35,425 bases of DNA from Planctomycetota bacterium. Its GTDB lineage: Bacteria > Planctomycetota > Planctomycetia > Pirellulales > UBA1268. The stretch covers positions 1-35,425 of the forward strand of contig VGYP01000003.1 in NCBI GenBank assembly GCA_016872955.1, given 5' to 3'. Of the stretch, positions 1-10,100 are shown piece after piece (positions within the stretch are counted from its first letter, which is position 1; each line of letters opens with the position of its first letter). Below the pieces are notes generated by a model. The model was given only the letters and a program-made list of their open reading frames with translations, was not told where the DNA came from and searched no databases. A program made the position numbers and the translations under genes.

Positions 1-44
1 CGAAGCAGGCCCACGATCTGCTCTGTACTGCGTCGCTTCTTCAT
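1..44 (-). CDS. IS3-family transposase OrfA, N-terminal fragment cut by window edge
   Basis: Minus-strand translation from 44: MKKRRSTEQIVGLLR. Confidence 0.55.
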   Translation of the reverse strand, partial: MKKRRSTEQIVGLL

Positions 45-121
45 TCGAGAACCCTTTCCAGCCTCCGATGGAGCACGAGGATTCCCTCACAAGAGCTGGG
101 TCACCATTTGGGGAGGGGTCA
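1..121 (-). mobile_element. Terminal end of an IS3-family-like insertion sequence (inverted-repeat end plus first codons of orfA), running off the window edge
   Basis: Reverse complement of 121..93 reads TGACCCCTCCCCAAATGGTGACCCAGCTC, which resembles an IS3-type terminal repeat. It is followed by an ATG at 44 (minus) encoding MKKRRSTEQIVGLLR, the typical N-terminus of IS3 OrfA (HTH_Tnp_1). Confidence 0.6.
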
Positions 122-305
122 CGTAGATCCACGCCAGGTGCTGCCTCAGGACCGGCTTCTCACGCCTTGCTTTTCGCCGATCTCCCGGCGGCTCGACGTG
201 GGACAGCATCTTCACAAGCGTCCGCCAGTTGATGCCGTATTCCCGGCAGGCGGTTCGCTTCGACAACTCGCCGGTCAGGACCCGGCGGCGGACCTCCGTC
301 CACAT
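122..305 (-). pseudogene. Truncated IS21-family transposase IstA N-terminus
   Basis: In-frame within ORF 87..719(-): MWTEVRRRVLTGELSKRTACREYGINWRTLVKMLSHVEPPGDRRKARREKP matches the IstA helix-turn-helix N-terminus pattern. It is cut off by the IS3-like end at about 121. Confidence 0.6.
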
Positions 306-726
306 CTCCAACGCTGCATACACGCCTCGTGCCTCGCTCTCGGAAAGGAGAAATCGCGGCTCCGCCGCGATTGTCCTGGCCGACAACACTGCACAGTTGT
401 GCGCTGCATTGTTCGACCGGCCGGACGACCCAGCGGACGTTCTACATCGTGGCGGGGTCGAGCCCGAGCCGATCGCGGCGACGCTTCCCGGGCTGAAAAG
501 TCGTCGGCAGGCTGGCTTCCTGCGCGGCCAGACGCCGTTGCGACGCACCTCCCCATTGCCGCCAGTCAGCCGCAGACAGCGGGGATGCTGCGATGGCCCC
601 GGCGACACAGAGTCAGAACACCGTGCGATGCATGAGACATTCATCCCTGCGGAGACCCGGCCGGCTGTCCGCTGCCACCAATCGCCGAGCCGACGGATTA
701 GGGGCCACCGCCGGACCAACTGCGGG

Positions 727-1509
727 TCAGCGACGGTTGTTGAGTTTTGCCAGCAGGCGAAGAATCTCGAGGTACAGCCAGACCAGCGTCACCATCAAGG
801 CGAACGCGCCGTACCACTCAAGGTATTTGGGCACACCCCGTTCGGCCGCCTGTTCGATAAAATCAAAGTCGAGCACTAGGTTGAGAGCGGCGATTCCCAC
901 CACTACCACGCTAAAGCCGATACCGATCAGGCCACTGCCGAAGAGCGACGTGAAGAGCTGGAATCCGAAGAGCCCCGCCACGAAGGTCACGAGGTAAAGC
1001 AGCGCGATTCCACCGGTGGCCGCCACGATGCCGAGCTTGAAGTTCTCGGTGGCCCTGATGAGACCGGACTGGTACGCCAGCAGCAGGCAGAACAGCGTGC
1101 CGAAGGTGCCACCCACCGCCTGGATGACGATGCCGGGATACTGCGACTCGAATCCCGCCGAGATGCCCCCCAGAAACAGTCCCTCGGCCATGGCGTAGAT
1201 CGGCGCGAGGGCGGGGGCCCAGGTGTGCTTGAAACAAATCACGACCGCTGCGACGAGCCCCACGATCGCCCCGCCGAAGACCCAGGGAGCGACCGAGCCG
1301 ACTGCGGCCGTCGGATCGGCCTCGACCAACCGGAAGGTGCGTGACCAGGTGAAACAGGCCGCCCCGAAGGCCAGCATCAGCAGAAAGAACGTCTTCTGGG
1401 CCGTGCCGTTGATCGTCATTCCGCTCACCGGAGCGGCGGCCGTGTTCCCGCGGAAGACGCCGAAGTTCTCGAAGGTGTTGGCGTGGAGGGCCGGGTTGCC
1501 GGTACGCAT
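727..1509 (-). CDS. Bax inhibitor-1 / YccA family membrane protein
   Basis: MRTGNPALHANTFENF... with seven predicted hydrophobic segments and the family-like motif YAMAEGLFLGGISAGFESQYPGIV. Start chosen at the internal Met; the ORF extends to 1542. Confidence 0.9.
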   Translation of the reverse strand: MRTGNPALHANTFENFGVFRGNTAAAPVSGMTINGTAQKTFFLLMLAFGAACFTWSRTFRLVEADPTAAVGSVAPWVFGGAIVGLVAAVVICFKHTWAPALAPIYAMAEGLFLGGISAGFESQYPGIVIQAVGGTFGTLFCLLLAYQSGLIRATENFKLGIVAATGGIALLYLVTFVAGLFGFQLFTSLFGSGLIGIGFSVVVVGIAALNLVLDFDFIEQAAERGVPKYLEWYGAFALMVTLVWLYLEILRLLAKLNNRR

Positions 1510-1605
1510 GGGCGATCGCTCCCTGAGGATGCCGGACGACATGATCCGGCGTTCGGAAAGACTATCACCGGGCGGGGGGCAACAGGAACGGCGGCCAAAA
1601 AGTCG

Positions 1606-2633
1606 TCATTCCGCGGGCCTCGTCTCCACCCGCTTAAAGAGGCCGAAGAGATCGCTGTCGGTCGTGAGCACCACGGTGGTGTCTTCGCATAGGTGTCGAG
1701 GGTCTTCAGGAAGGCGTAGAAGTCGGCGGCAACAGGGCTCGAGCCGTAGGCGGCGGCATAGATTTCCGATGCTTTGGCTTCGGCGGTGCCGCGGAGTTCC
1801 TGGGCCTTGCGGTAGGCCTCCGACTGGATCCGCTGCAGTTCCCGCTCCCTGCGGCCCTCGATCTTGGCGGCTTCGCCGGCCCCCTCGGAGCGGAACCGTT
1901 CGGCGATCTGCAGTCGCTCCGAAACCATGCGGTCGTAGATCTTGCCGATCACCCCCTGCTTGTAGTTGAGCCGCTTCACGCGGACGTCGAGCAGCTCGAT
2001 CCCCCAGATGCCCATCTTCGGGGCGGCGGCCTCAAGAATCTGCCGCTCTAGTTCCTCGCGGCCGAATCGGATCGGCGCCAGATGACCGATCAAGGCCCCC
2101 GCCTCGACGAGCGCTGCGTCCTGCTCGACTTCGCGATCCTTGTCGGAGCGGACGAGTTCGATCAGATCGTGCCGGGCGACGACGTTGCGGGTTTCGCTGC
2201 CGAGGATGTCGTCGATCCGGGAAAGGGCGCTCCGCTCGTCCCGCAGGCTCTGAAAATAGACGAGAGGATTGACGATCCGCCACCGGGCGAAGGTATCGAC
2301 CACGACGTAGAGTTTGTCGCGGGTGGTCATCTCGGCTGGCGGCCCGTCCCACTCCAGGATCCGCTTCTCGAACCGGTTGGCCGCCTGCACGAACGGAATC
2401 TTGAAGTGCAGCCCCGGGCGGGAGCCGCCGGCGGCATTGGAGTTGATCGGCTCACCGACCGGCCGGCCGAACTGGGTGAGCACCACCTGTTCGGTCTGGT
2501 CGACGGTGTAGGCGCAGCCGAAGATCACGATGCCCGCTAGGATCACGAAGCCGGCGCCGAACGGCGAAAAGAGCAGGTCCGACAGCCGCCGGAGCAACTG
2601 GGGGAGCGGGTGGTTGATGGGCAGTGGGCTCAC
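1606..2633 (-). CDS. hflC: HflC-like SPFH/Band 7 protein; apparent 1-nt frameshift near 1683 (coordinates assume the restored frame)
   Basis: ORF 1425..2633(-) shows the SPFH domain (VDQTEQVVLTQFGRPVGE..., DKLYVVVDTFARWRI). The last about 25 residues of HflC (DTTVVLTTDSDLFGLFKRVETRPAE*) lie in the other frame, ending at TGA 1606. Confidence 0.85.
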
Positions 2634-3640
2634 GGCACGGTCCTCCGCGGCTGTAGGTCGCCGGCCGCCGGTCCGCCGAGGTTCAACAGCGGGAGGAACT
2701 GCTTCGCCTCCTCGTCCAGAATCACCGTGTCGCCGAGCCTCGGCAGCAACTCCCGCATCGTCTCCAGGTAGAGCCGCCGCCTCGTCACGGCGGGCGCCTT
2801 GTCGTACTCCTTCAAAAGCGAGCGGAAACGGGCGACGTCGCCCTCGGCCTCATTGACCCGCCGAACGGCGTAGCCTTCGGACTCACTGAGCATCCGTTGG
2901 GCCTCGCCGCTGGCACGAGGCACCACCTTGTTGTATTCACCCTGGGCCTGGTTGATCATCTGCTCCCGCTCCTGCTGCGCGCGGTTGACCTCGTCGAAGG
3001 AGGCCTGCACGGCGGCCGGCGGATGGACGTTCTTGAGCTGCACCTGCTGCACCCGCAGCCCCATGCGGAGATCGTGGACGAGTTTCGTGAGCCCGGCGAT
3101 GGCCGCCGTCTCGATGCCCTGCCGGCCGATCGTGAGCACCTCGTCCACGGTACGGTCGCCCACCACCTCCCGCATCACGCTCTCGGCAAGATCGCGGAGC
3201 GTGAGTTCGGGATCCCGCATCGTGAACAGGTAGGCCTCGGGATCACTGATCTCGTACTGCACGACCCACTCGACGTGTGCGGCGTTGAGGTCGCCCGTGA
3301 CCATGTCGCTTTCGCGTTCCGGATCAGAGGCCAGCTGGTAGAGGTTGGTAACGCCCTGGGTGCCGAAGCCGAACTCCATCTTCAACTGCCGCTTGACCGG
3401 CACGATCGTGACGGTGTCGATCCCGAACGGAAGCTTGAACCGCAGGCCGGGGCCGACGGTGCCGACGTAGCGACCGAATCGCTGGATCACGCCGACGCTC
3501 TCGGGGCCCACCGTGTACACACCACGGGCCAGGCCACCCGCCAGGAGCAGGAGCACCGCTGCGGCTCCGATCAGCCGGGGGTCGAGACGGACCGGGCCCC
3601 GGGAAAACGATCCGGACGCGAACTTGGAAGACCGGTCCAC
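2630..3640 (-). CDS. hflK: HflK-like SPFH/Band 7 protein
   Basis: YTVGPESVGVIQRFGRYVGTVGPGLRFKLPFGID..., ASFDEVNRAQQEREQMINQAQGEYNKVVPRASGEA; 4-nt overlap with hflC. Confidence 0.9.
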   Translation of the reverse strand: MDRSSKFASGSFSRGPVRLDPRLIGAAAVLLLLAGGLARGVYTVGPESVGVIQRFGRYVGTVGPGLRFKLPFGIDTVTIVPVKRQLKMEFGFGTQGVTNLYQLASDPERESDMVTGDLNAAHVEWVVQYEISDPEAYLFTMRDPELTLRDLAESVMREVVGDRTVDEVLTIGRQGIETAAIAGLTKLVHDLRMGLRVQQVQLKNVHPPAAVQASFDEVNRAQQEREQMINQAQGEYNKVVPRASGEAQRMLSESEGYAVRRVNEAEGDVARFRSLLKEYDKAPAVTRRRLYLETMRELLPRLGDTVILDEEAKQFLPLLNLGGPAAGDLQPRRTVP

Positions 3641-3787
3641 GCTGCTACCCGCGGGATGTGCCTCGACTCCTCGCCGACCTTAGCTCGCCGCCGCGGCGTT
3701 GTCGAACCGCCCGCCACATTCGTTTGCCCGCCGCCGCGGGGGCTGCGACAATCCCCGTCGCCCCCCCCCATCTCCCGGAGAATCCGC

Positions 3788-4798
3788 ATGACCCGCCCGT
3801 CGCTCGTCCTGGCCCTCTGCCTCTCCCTGCCGGCGGTGCTGCCGGTGGGGGCCGGTGATCCCTGGTTGGCGGTCGCCGGAGGTGAAGGGGCCGGCAAGGG
3901 CAAACGGGTGGTGCTCGTCAGTGGCGACGAGGAATATCGCAGCGAAGAAGCGCTCACGCAGTTGGCAAAGATCCTCGCGACCCATCACGGCTTCGACTGC
4001 ACGGTGCTCTACGCGATCGATCCGGCCAGTGGACAGATCAACCCCAACGAACAGAAGAACATCCCCGGCCTCGAGGCCCTGCGGCAGGCCGACCTGATGG
4101 TCATCGCCACCCGGTTTCGCAACCTCCCCGACGAGCAGATGCAGGCGATCGACGCGTATCTCAAGGCCGGCAAGCCGGTCGTCGGCGTGCGGACGGCCAC
4201 CCACGCCTTCAGCATCCCGAAGGATCGCGCCTTCGCCCGCTACAGCTGGGATCACAAGGGGGAGAACTTCACCGAGGGCTTCGGCAGGCAGGTGTTGGGC
4301 GAGACGTGGATCAGCCACCACGGCCACCACGGCAAGGAGAGCACGCGTGGGCTGGCCGCGGCCGACGCAAAGGACCACCCGATCCTGCGTGGCATCGCCG
4401 ACGGTGACATCTGGGGGCCGACCGATGTGTACGGCGTCCGCCTGCCGCTGCCGGGGGACTCGCGACCGCTCGTGTTTGGTCAGGTGCTTGCCGGTATGCA
4501 GGCCGATGCGACGCCGGTCGAGGGCAGGAAGAACGCCCCGATGATGCCGGTGGCATGGACGAAGACCTACTCCATCGAAGGCGGGCCGCAAGGCCGCGTG
4601 TTCACCACCACGATGGGGTCTTCGACCGATCTCGCCGCCGGGGGGACACGGCGCATGCTCGTCAACGCCTGCTACTGGGCGGCCGGGCTCGAAGACAAGA
4701 TTCCCGCCACGTCGTGCGTGGATATCGTCGGCCCGTTCGAGCCCACGCCGTTCGGGTTCAACGCCGCCCGGAAGGGGCTCAAGCCGGGCGACCTATGA
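3788..4798 (+). CDS. ThuA-like domain secreted protein
   Basis: Signal peptide MTRPSLVLALCLSLPAVLPVGAGD, then KRVVLVSGDEEYRSEEALTQLAKILATHHGFDCTVLY..., GKPVVGVRTATHAF (glutamine-amidotransferase-like ThuA fold). The upstream part of ORF 2897..4798 is antisense to hflK and is discounted. Confidence 0.8.
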   Translation: MTRPSLVLALCLSLPAVLPVGAGDPWLAVAGGEGAGKGKRVVLVSGDEEYRSEEALTQLAKILATHHGFDCTVLYAIDPASGQINPNEQKNIPGLEALRQADLMVIATRFRNLPDEQMQAIDAYLKAGKPVVGVRTATHAFSIPKDRAFARYSWDHKGENFTEGFGRQVLGETWISHHGHHGKESTRGLAAADAKDHPILRGIADGDIWGPTDVYGVRLPLPGDSRPLVFGQVLAGMQADATPVEGRKNAPMMPVAWTKTYSIEGGPQGRVFTTTMGSSTDLAAGGTRRMLVNACYWAAGLEDKIPATSCVDIVGPFEPTPFGFNAARKGLKPGDL

Positions 4799-4799
4799 G

Positions 4800-5759
4800 T
4801 CAGCCGTCGTCTTCGAGCCTGGCGGCGTAGCGGTCGACAGCTCCGAACCGGAACGCACCGGGGTGAAAGAGGACGGCTAGCACCTCGAGAGAATCGACGA
4901 GTCGCGGGCCGGGCCGGTTGAGCAGATGATGGCCGTCGACGGCCCAGAGCCGGCCGGTCCGGGTCGCCCGCAGCGATCGCAGGTGGGGCCAGACCGCGGC
5001 CGAGCGGGCCTCCGCCGTGATGCGATCGAGCGAGAAACCGCAGGGTGTGAGGATCACCAGGTCGGGGTCGGCCGCGCTGACGGCGGGCCAGTCGATCCAG
5101 TGGGAGTGCTGCCCAGCGCGACCAAGGACGTCGTCACCGCCGGCGAGGCGGACGAGTTCCGGCACCCAGTTGCCCGCCGCCATCGGCGGGTCGAGCCATT
5201 CGATGACGGCCACCCGCGGACGCGGCTGGCCGGTTCGGATGAGCGACTTCACACGGCAGGCCACCGAGTCGCAGCGGGCCTGCAGGCGGGCGACCAGTTC
5301 TCGCGCCGTGGCGAGCGTGCCGGTGGCCGCGGCCACGGCGAGAATATCGTGCCATAGGCCGGCAAGATTCGTGGTGGACAGGGTGACCACGCGGGGTGCA
5401 TGCCCAACGCGACGGACCGCTTCGGCCACGTCTCCCCCGGCGATCGCGCACACATCACACGTGGCCTGCGTGAGGACCACGTCGGGCCGCAGCGCGGCGA
5501 CCGCGTCACTGTCGAGTGTGAACAGGGCCAGCGACGTGCCGGGCTCGTCGGCAACAGCCCGGCCCACGGCTTCGTGGATCCGCCGGCTGTCGGCGGTAGC
5601 ATCGACGCGGGGCTTGGTCAGCGACGGCAGGGCGGCGATCCCCGCCGGAAAGTCACACTCATGGGAGCGGCCCACGAGCGCCCTCTGGAGGCCGAGTGCC
5701 GCGACGATCTCGGTGGCGGCTGGCAGGAGCGAAACGATGCGGGGAGGGGCCGTGTCCAT
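4800..5759 (-). CDS. BtuF-like cobalamin-binding / periplasmic-binding-fold protein
   Basis: MDTAPPRIVSLLPAATEIVAALGLQRALVGRSHECDFP..., RPDVVLTQATCDVCA..., typical of the TroA/BtuF superfamily. Confidence 0.85.
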   Translation of the reverse strand: MDTAPPRIVSLLPAATEIVAALGLQRALVGRSHECDFPAGIAALPSLTKPRVDATADSRRIHEAVGRAVADEPGTSLALFTLDSDAVAALRPDVVLTQATCDVCAIAGGDVAEAVRRVGHAPRVVTLSTTNLAGLWHDILAVAAATGTLATARELVARLQARCDSVACRVKSLIRTGQPRPRVAVIEWLDPPMAAGNWVPELVRLAGGDDVLGRAGQHSHWIDWPAVSAADPDLVILTPCGFSLDRITAEARSAAVWPHLRSLRATRTGRLWAVDGHHLLNRPGPRLVDSLEVLAVLFHPGAFRFGAVDRYAARLEDDG

Positions 5760-5855
5760 GTCCTGAGTTCCATCTCCTGAATGGCGACGCGGGACGGGCC
5801 TCATGTCAGGCCCGCCCCGCGAGGCAGAGGCACGGAGTGTGCCCGACGGTCGCCG

Positions 5856-7136
5856 TTACCAGCGGCCCTCGAGTCCCAGGCTCACACCCTGCACGAGGAC
5901 GCCGCCGTTGGCATTGAGCGTACCGGCCGGTGTCTGACCCACCTGCAGCGTCTGGCCCGAGAGCTGCTGCGTGGGTTGTGCGATGCCGGAGAGCCAGAGG
6001 CCGAAGTATCCGACGCGAACGTCGATGCGGCTGGTGACGGGCACGACGCCTGTAAGGCCCACCTCGCCGGCGAAGGCGCCGCTCAGGGGTGACTCGCCGA
6101 TCGCCACCGATACCGACCCCGGATTGTTGGGATTGGTCGTCGAATACTGCGACGACTGCACGGCGTTGTTGTAGTAGACGCCAGCCTTGACCACGCCGTC
6201 GAAGCGGATCCAGGGTGTGGCCAGGACGTTGGCGTCGAGGCCGATCTGCCCCCCGTAGAGATCGTTGAAACAGTTGGTCTGATAGAACTCGGTCTCGGCA
6301 CCGGCACCGGTGCCCTGCAGTGTGAACTGCTCCTGCCACTCGATCCAGCGGAAGCCCGCCAGGAAGCGGAGATGCTGGCCGTGGCCGTGGTGGCGGTTGA
6401 GTTCGAAGCTCTGCAGACGGCTGCCCAGGTTGGCATCACCATCCGTGAGGGAAGCCGCGGCATTCCCGAAGATTCCGGGTGACGCGAGCGTATAGGGGGC
6501 GCTGACGGCCGACAGCGGCCGCATGCTGCGGAAGTTGGCCGCCCGCAGATACGTGGCCTCGACCGCATGCCCCGTGCAGTTGTTGAGGCGGAAGATCGAG
6601 AACCGCGGCCCCGCCGCCGCCTCGCTGTCCAGGCCGTTGGCGTTGAGCAGCGGGCCGGCCACGAGCGAGTTGTTGAGCAAAGGGCGATCCGGTGGGGCAT
6701 CTCGCCAGAGGATCAGGGCATCGGCCCGACCGATCCAGCAGGCTTTCTTGCCATGACCCTTGCCACAGCCGCAGACGTCGAAGAGCGCCGATGGGCAGCA
6801 CTGGTCGCAGCCGGCACCCGTGCAACTCGGGCAGCCGCCGTCACTGGAAATAAACACCTGGCCGCCGCCGAAGTCTCCCGACTCGACCACCGTGCCCGGA
6901 TCGCTGGGGACGGCCTCCGTGACAGCATGATCGTGGATCACCTGGCCGCCCGCGCCGGACTCCACGAGCACGGATGCAGCGGGCTCACCGCCCCATTGCC
7001 GGGCGGCCTGGGCAGGAGCCGCGGCCATGACGGCTAGAGCGGCGAAGACGAACGTGGCGGTCGCGACGGACCTGCCGTGGAAGACGGTTTGGGAAGGGGG
7101 CACTGCCATCGTTGCTGCCTCCGAGGAAAATGCCAT
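5856..7136 (-). CDS. BBP7-family outer membrane beta-barrel protein
   Basis: Signal peptide; Cys-rich CPSCTGAGCDQCCPS...CGCGKGHGKKACWIGRADALILWRD, then RLNNCTGHAVEATYLRAANF and a repetitive beta-strand pattern ending in GLEGRW. Confidence 0.75.
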   Translation of the reverse strand: MAFSSEAATMAVPPSQTVFHGRSVATATFVFAALAVMAAAPAQAARQWGGEPAASVLVESGAGGQVIHDHAVTEAVPSDPGTVVESGDFGGGQVFISSDGGCPSCTGAGCDQCCPSALFDVCGCGKGHGKKACWIGRADALILWRDAPPDRPLLNNSLVAGPLLNANGLDSEAAAGPRFSIFRLNNCTGHAVEATYLRAANFRSMRPLSAVSAPYTLASPGIFGNAAASLTDGDANLGSRLQSFELNRHHGHGQHLRFLAGFRWIEWQEQFTLQGTGAGAETEFYQTNCFNDLYGGQIGLDANVLATPWIRFDGVVKAGVYYNNAVQSSQYSTTNPNNPGSVSVAIGESPLSGAFAGEVGLTGVVPVTSRIDVRVGYFGLWLSGIAQPTQQLSGQTLQVGQTPAGTLNANGGVLVQGVSLGLEGRW

Positions 7137-7163
7137 GTCGACCGGTTGAATCGGTCGTGATGG

Positions 7164-10100
7164 TCATCCGAGGGCAGCCCTCCGCATGGCTTTCGGGTCG
7201 GGTAAACTGGGGAGAATTTGCAGGCCGAAAAACGCCGCCAGAGCTTCCCCTGTGTGGCTCCGGAGCAGATCTCCGGTCGGCTCGGCTCGGCCGCCGCCTT
7301 TCCTGCCGGGCGCGGCCCCGCGTTCGCGGTCGGCATGGATCGCGATGTCTTCCGGTGGACCCTCCGCCGTGATCCGGCCGCCGCCTGCACCGGCCTCGGG
7401 ACCCATGTCAATCACCCAGTCGGCCGCCGCGATCACCTCCAGATTGTGTTCCACCACCAGCACGGTGTTGCCCGCGTCGACGAGCCGTTCGAGCACCAGG
7501 AGCAGCTTCTCGATGTCGGAAAAGTGCAGGCCAGTGGTCGGCTCGTCGAGAATGTAGAGTGTCTTCCCGGTACCCGATTTGGCCAGTTCCCGTGACAGTT
7601 TGACCCGCTGCGCCTCGCCGCCGGAGAGCTGCGGCGCGGGCTGCCCGAGCGTGATGTAGCCGAGGCCCACGTCGACCAGCGTCCCCAGGATCCTGCTGAC
7701 CTGGGGCACGGTGGAAAAAAACTCGGCCGCCTCGCCCACGCTCATCTCGAGTACGTCGGCGATGGTGCGGCCGTGCCACTTGGCATGCAGCGTCTCCGAC
7801 GAGTAGCGGCGGCCCCGGCAATGCTCGCACTCGACCCAGACGTCGGGCAGGAAATGCATTTCGACCCGGCGCTGGCCCAGGCCCTCGCAGGCTTCGCACC
7901 GGCCGCCGGCGACGTTGAAGGAGAACGTCCGCGGCGTGAAGCCTCGGGTACGCGATTCGGGCACCTTGGCGAACAACTGGCGGATGGGATCGAAGGCGCC
8001 GGTGTAGGTGGCCGGTGTCGAACCCGGCGTCGAGCCGATCGGCTCCTGGTCGACGAGGATCACCTTGTCGATCTGGTCCAACCCGGTGAGTTTCGTGAAT
8101 CGTCCCGGCTGCTCGCGGGCCGCGTGCAGCCTCCTGGCGAGCGCCCGCCAGAGCACCTCGAGCACGAGCGACGTCTTGCCCGACCCGCTGGGCCCGGTGA
8201 CGGCCGCGAGCACGCCCAGGGGGAACCGGGCGTCGAGGTCGCGAAGCGTGCGGTGCTGGATACCGCGGATTTCCAACCAGCCGGTGGGTCGGCGCCGCCC
8301 GTCGGCCCGCTTGCGGGCGAGCACCGCGTCGCAGGCCCGCCGTGACGACAGATAAGGGCCCGTGACGCTGCCGCGGGTCCGCTCCAGTCGACGCGGCGCC
8401 GCCTGGGCCACGATCCGGCCCCCCTCCCGGCCGCTGCCGGGGCCGAAGTCGAGGGCATGGTCCGCCGCCGCCACCACGTCCCGGTCGTGCTCGACCACGA
8501 CCACAGTGTTGCCGAGATCGCGAAGCTTGCCCAGCGCCGCGATCAGTCGGTGCGTGTCGCGCGGGTGCAGCCCGATCGTCGGCTCATCGAGCACATAGAG
8601 CACCCCGGTCAGCCCGCTGCCGACCTGGGCGGCCAGGCGGATCCGCTGCATCTCGCCCCCCGACAAGCTGCCGGCTGGCCGCGCCATATCGAGATAGTCG
8701 AGTCCCACGTCGACGAGGAACGTGACCCGGGCATTGAGTTCCCGCAGCAGGTCGCCAGCGATCCGGCGGTCGGCCTCGCCGAGTGTCACCCGGCCGAGTT
8801 CCTCGCGGAGGCGGCCCAGCGGCATCCGGCACCAGACGTCCAGGTGGCGGCCCCAGAGCGTGACGGCGCTGGCCACGTCGGCGAGACGACTGCCACCGCA
8901 CTCGCTGCACGGCACCTCGTCCATGACCGCGTCCACTTTTCCACGCAGGCCGGTGACCAGTCGGGCGGCCTCCTCGCAGGCCGTCTCCAGCCCCTTGAAC
9001 TGAAAGGTGAACCACGGCCCCTTGCCCGCCACGCCCGCCGGCCGCGGCACCTCGATCCACTTCTCCCTAGCCCCCTCGAAGACGACCCGCTGCTGCAGGC
9101 CGGAGAGTTCGGCCAGCGGCACGTCGACCGGCAGTCCCGCGGCTCGGCAGAGCGCCTCGAGCATCGCCCGGCCCGGGGACCGGGCCGGCGGCCCTGCGAG
9201 CGACGGCCAGAGGTCGAGCGCGCCGGCGGCCAGCGGCAGGGAGTCGTCGCGGACGAGTGACTTGCGATCCACACCCGTGCGGGTGCCGAGCCCGTCGCAG
9301 CTCGGACACCACCCCAGCGGGCTGTTGAAGGAGAACTGCCGCGGCTCGAGCGGCTTGAACCCACGGCCGCAGTCTGGACACGCCAGCCGGCGGCTGTGGA
9401 CTTCGATCGGCCAGTCGGGTTCCTCCGCACCGTCGACCGCCCGCGCCACGAGCATCGTGCCGCCGCCCGCATCGAAGGCTGCCTCGATCCCCTGGGCCAG
9501 CCGGCTCCGCGTCGCTGGATCGGCGGTGACGCGGTCGATCACGATCTCGAGCCGGCTCTTCCGCTTGCGGTCGACCGAAGGCTTGTCTTCCAGGCGGTGG
9601 GTGCGGCCGTCGACGCGGATGCGGACGTGGCCCGCAGCCTGGAGTTGTGCCCACAGCGACTCGGGCGTCTGGCCGACGCGGAGTTCGATCGGCGCTAAGA
9701 GCAACAGCCGCGTGCCCGGCGGGTGCGCGAGCAACCGGTCGACCACCTGATCCACGCTCTGGCTCCCCACCGGCGAGCCGCAGTCGGGGCAGTGCATCAC
9801 GCCCAGCCGTGCCGCCAGCACCCGGAAGTGGTCGTACATCTCCGTCAGCGTGCCGACCGTCGACCGGGGCGTCCCGCCTCCACCCCGCTGCTCGATCGCC
9901 ACCGCCGGCGCCAGCCCCTCGATCTTCTCGAACACCGGCTTGGGCACCTGGCCGACGAACTGCCGCGCGTAGGGAGACAGGCTCTCCACGTAACGTCGCT
10001 GCCCCTCGGCGTAGAGCGTGTCGAAGGCGAGCGACGTCTTGCCGCTGCCGCTGGGGCCGCAGCAGACGGTCATGGCACCGCGGGGAATGTCGGCGTCGAC

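Noticed and set aside
108-635. Plus-strand ORFs 108..635 and 229..879 at the left edge
   Set aside because: They lie antisense to the IS remnants and the BI-1 gene, with no domain-like sequence.
1640-1700. Programmed ribosomal frameshifting in hflC
   Set aside because: No X_XXY_YYZ slippery site is visible at the junction (GCGAAGACACC). A simple indel is more economical.
2897-3787. N-terminal extension of the ThuA ORF
   Set aside because: It is antisense to hflK, and a clear signal peptide starts at 3788.
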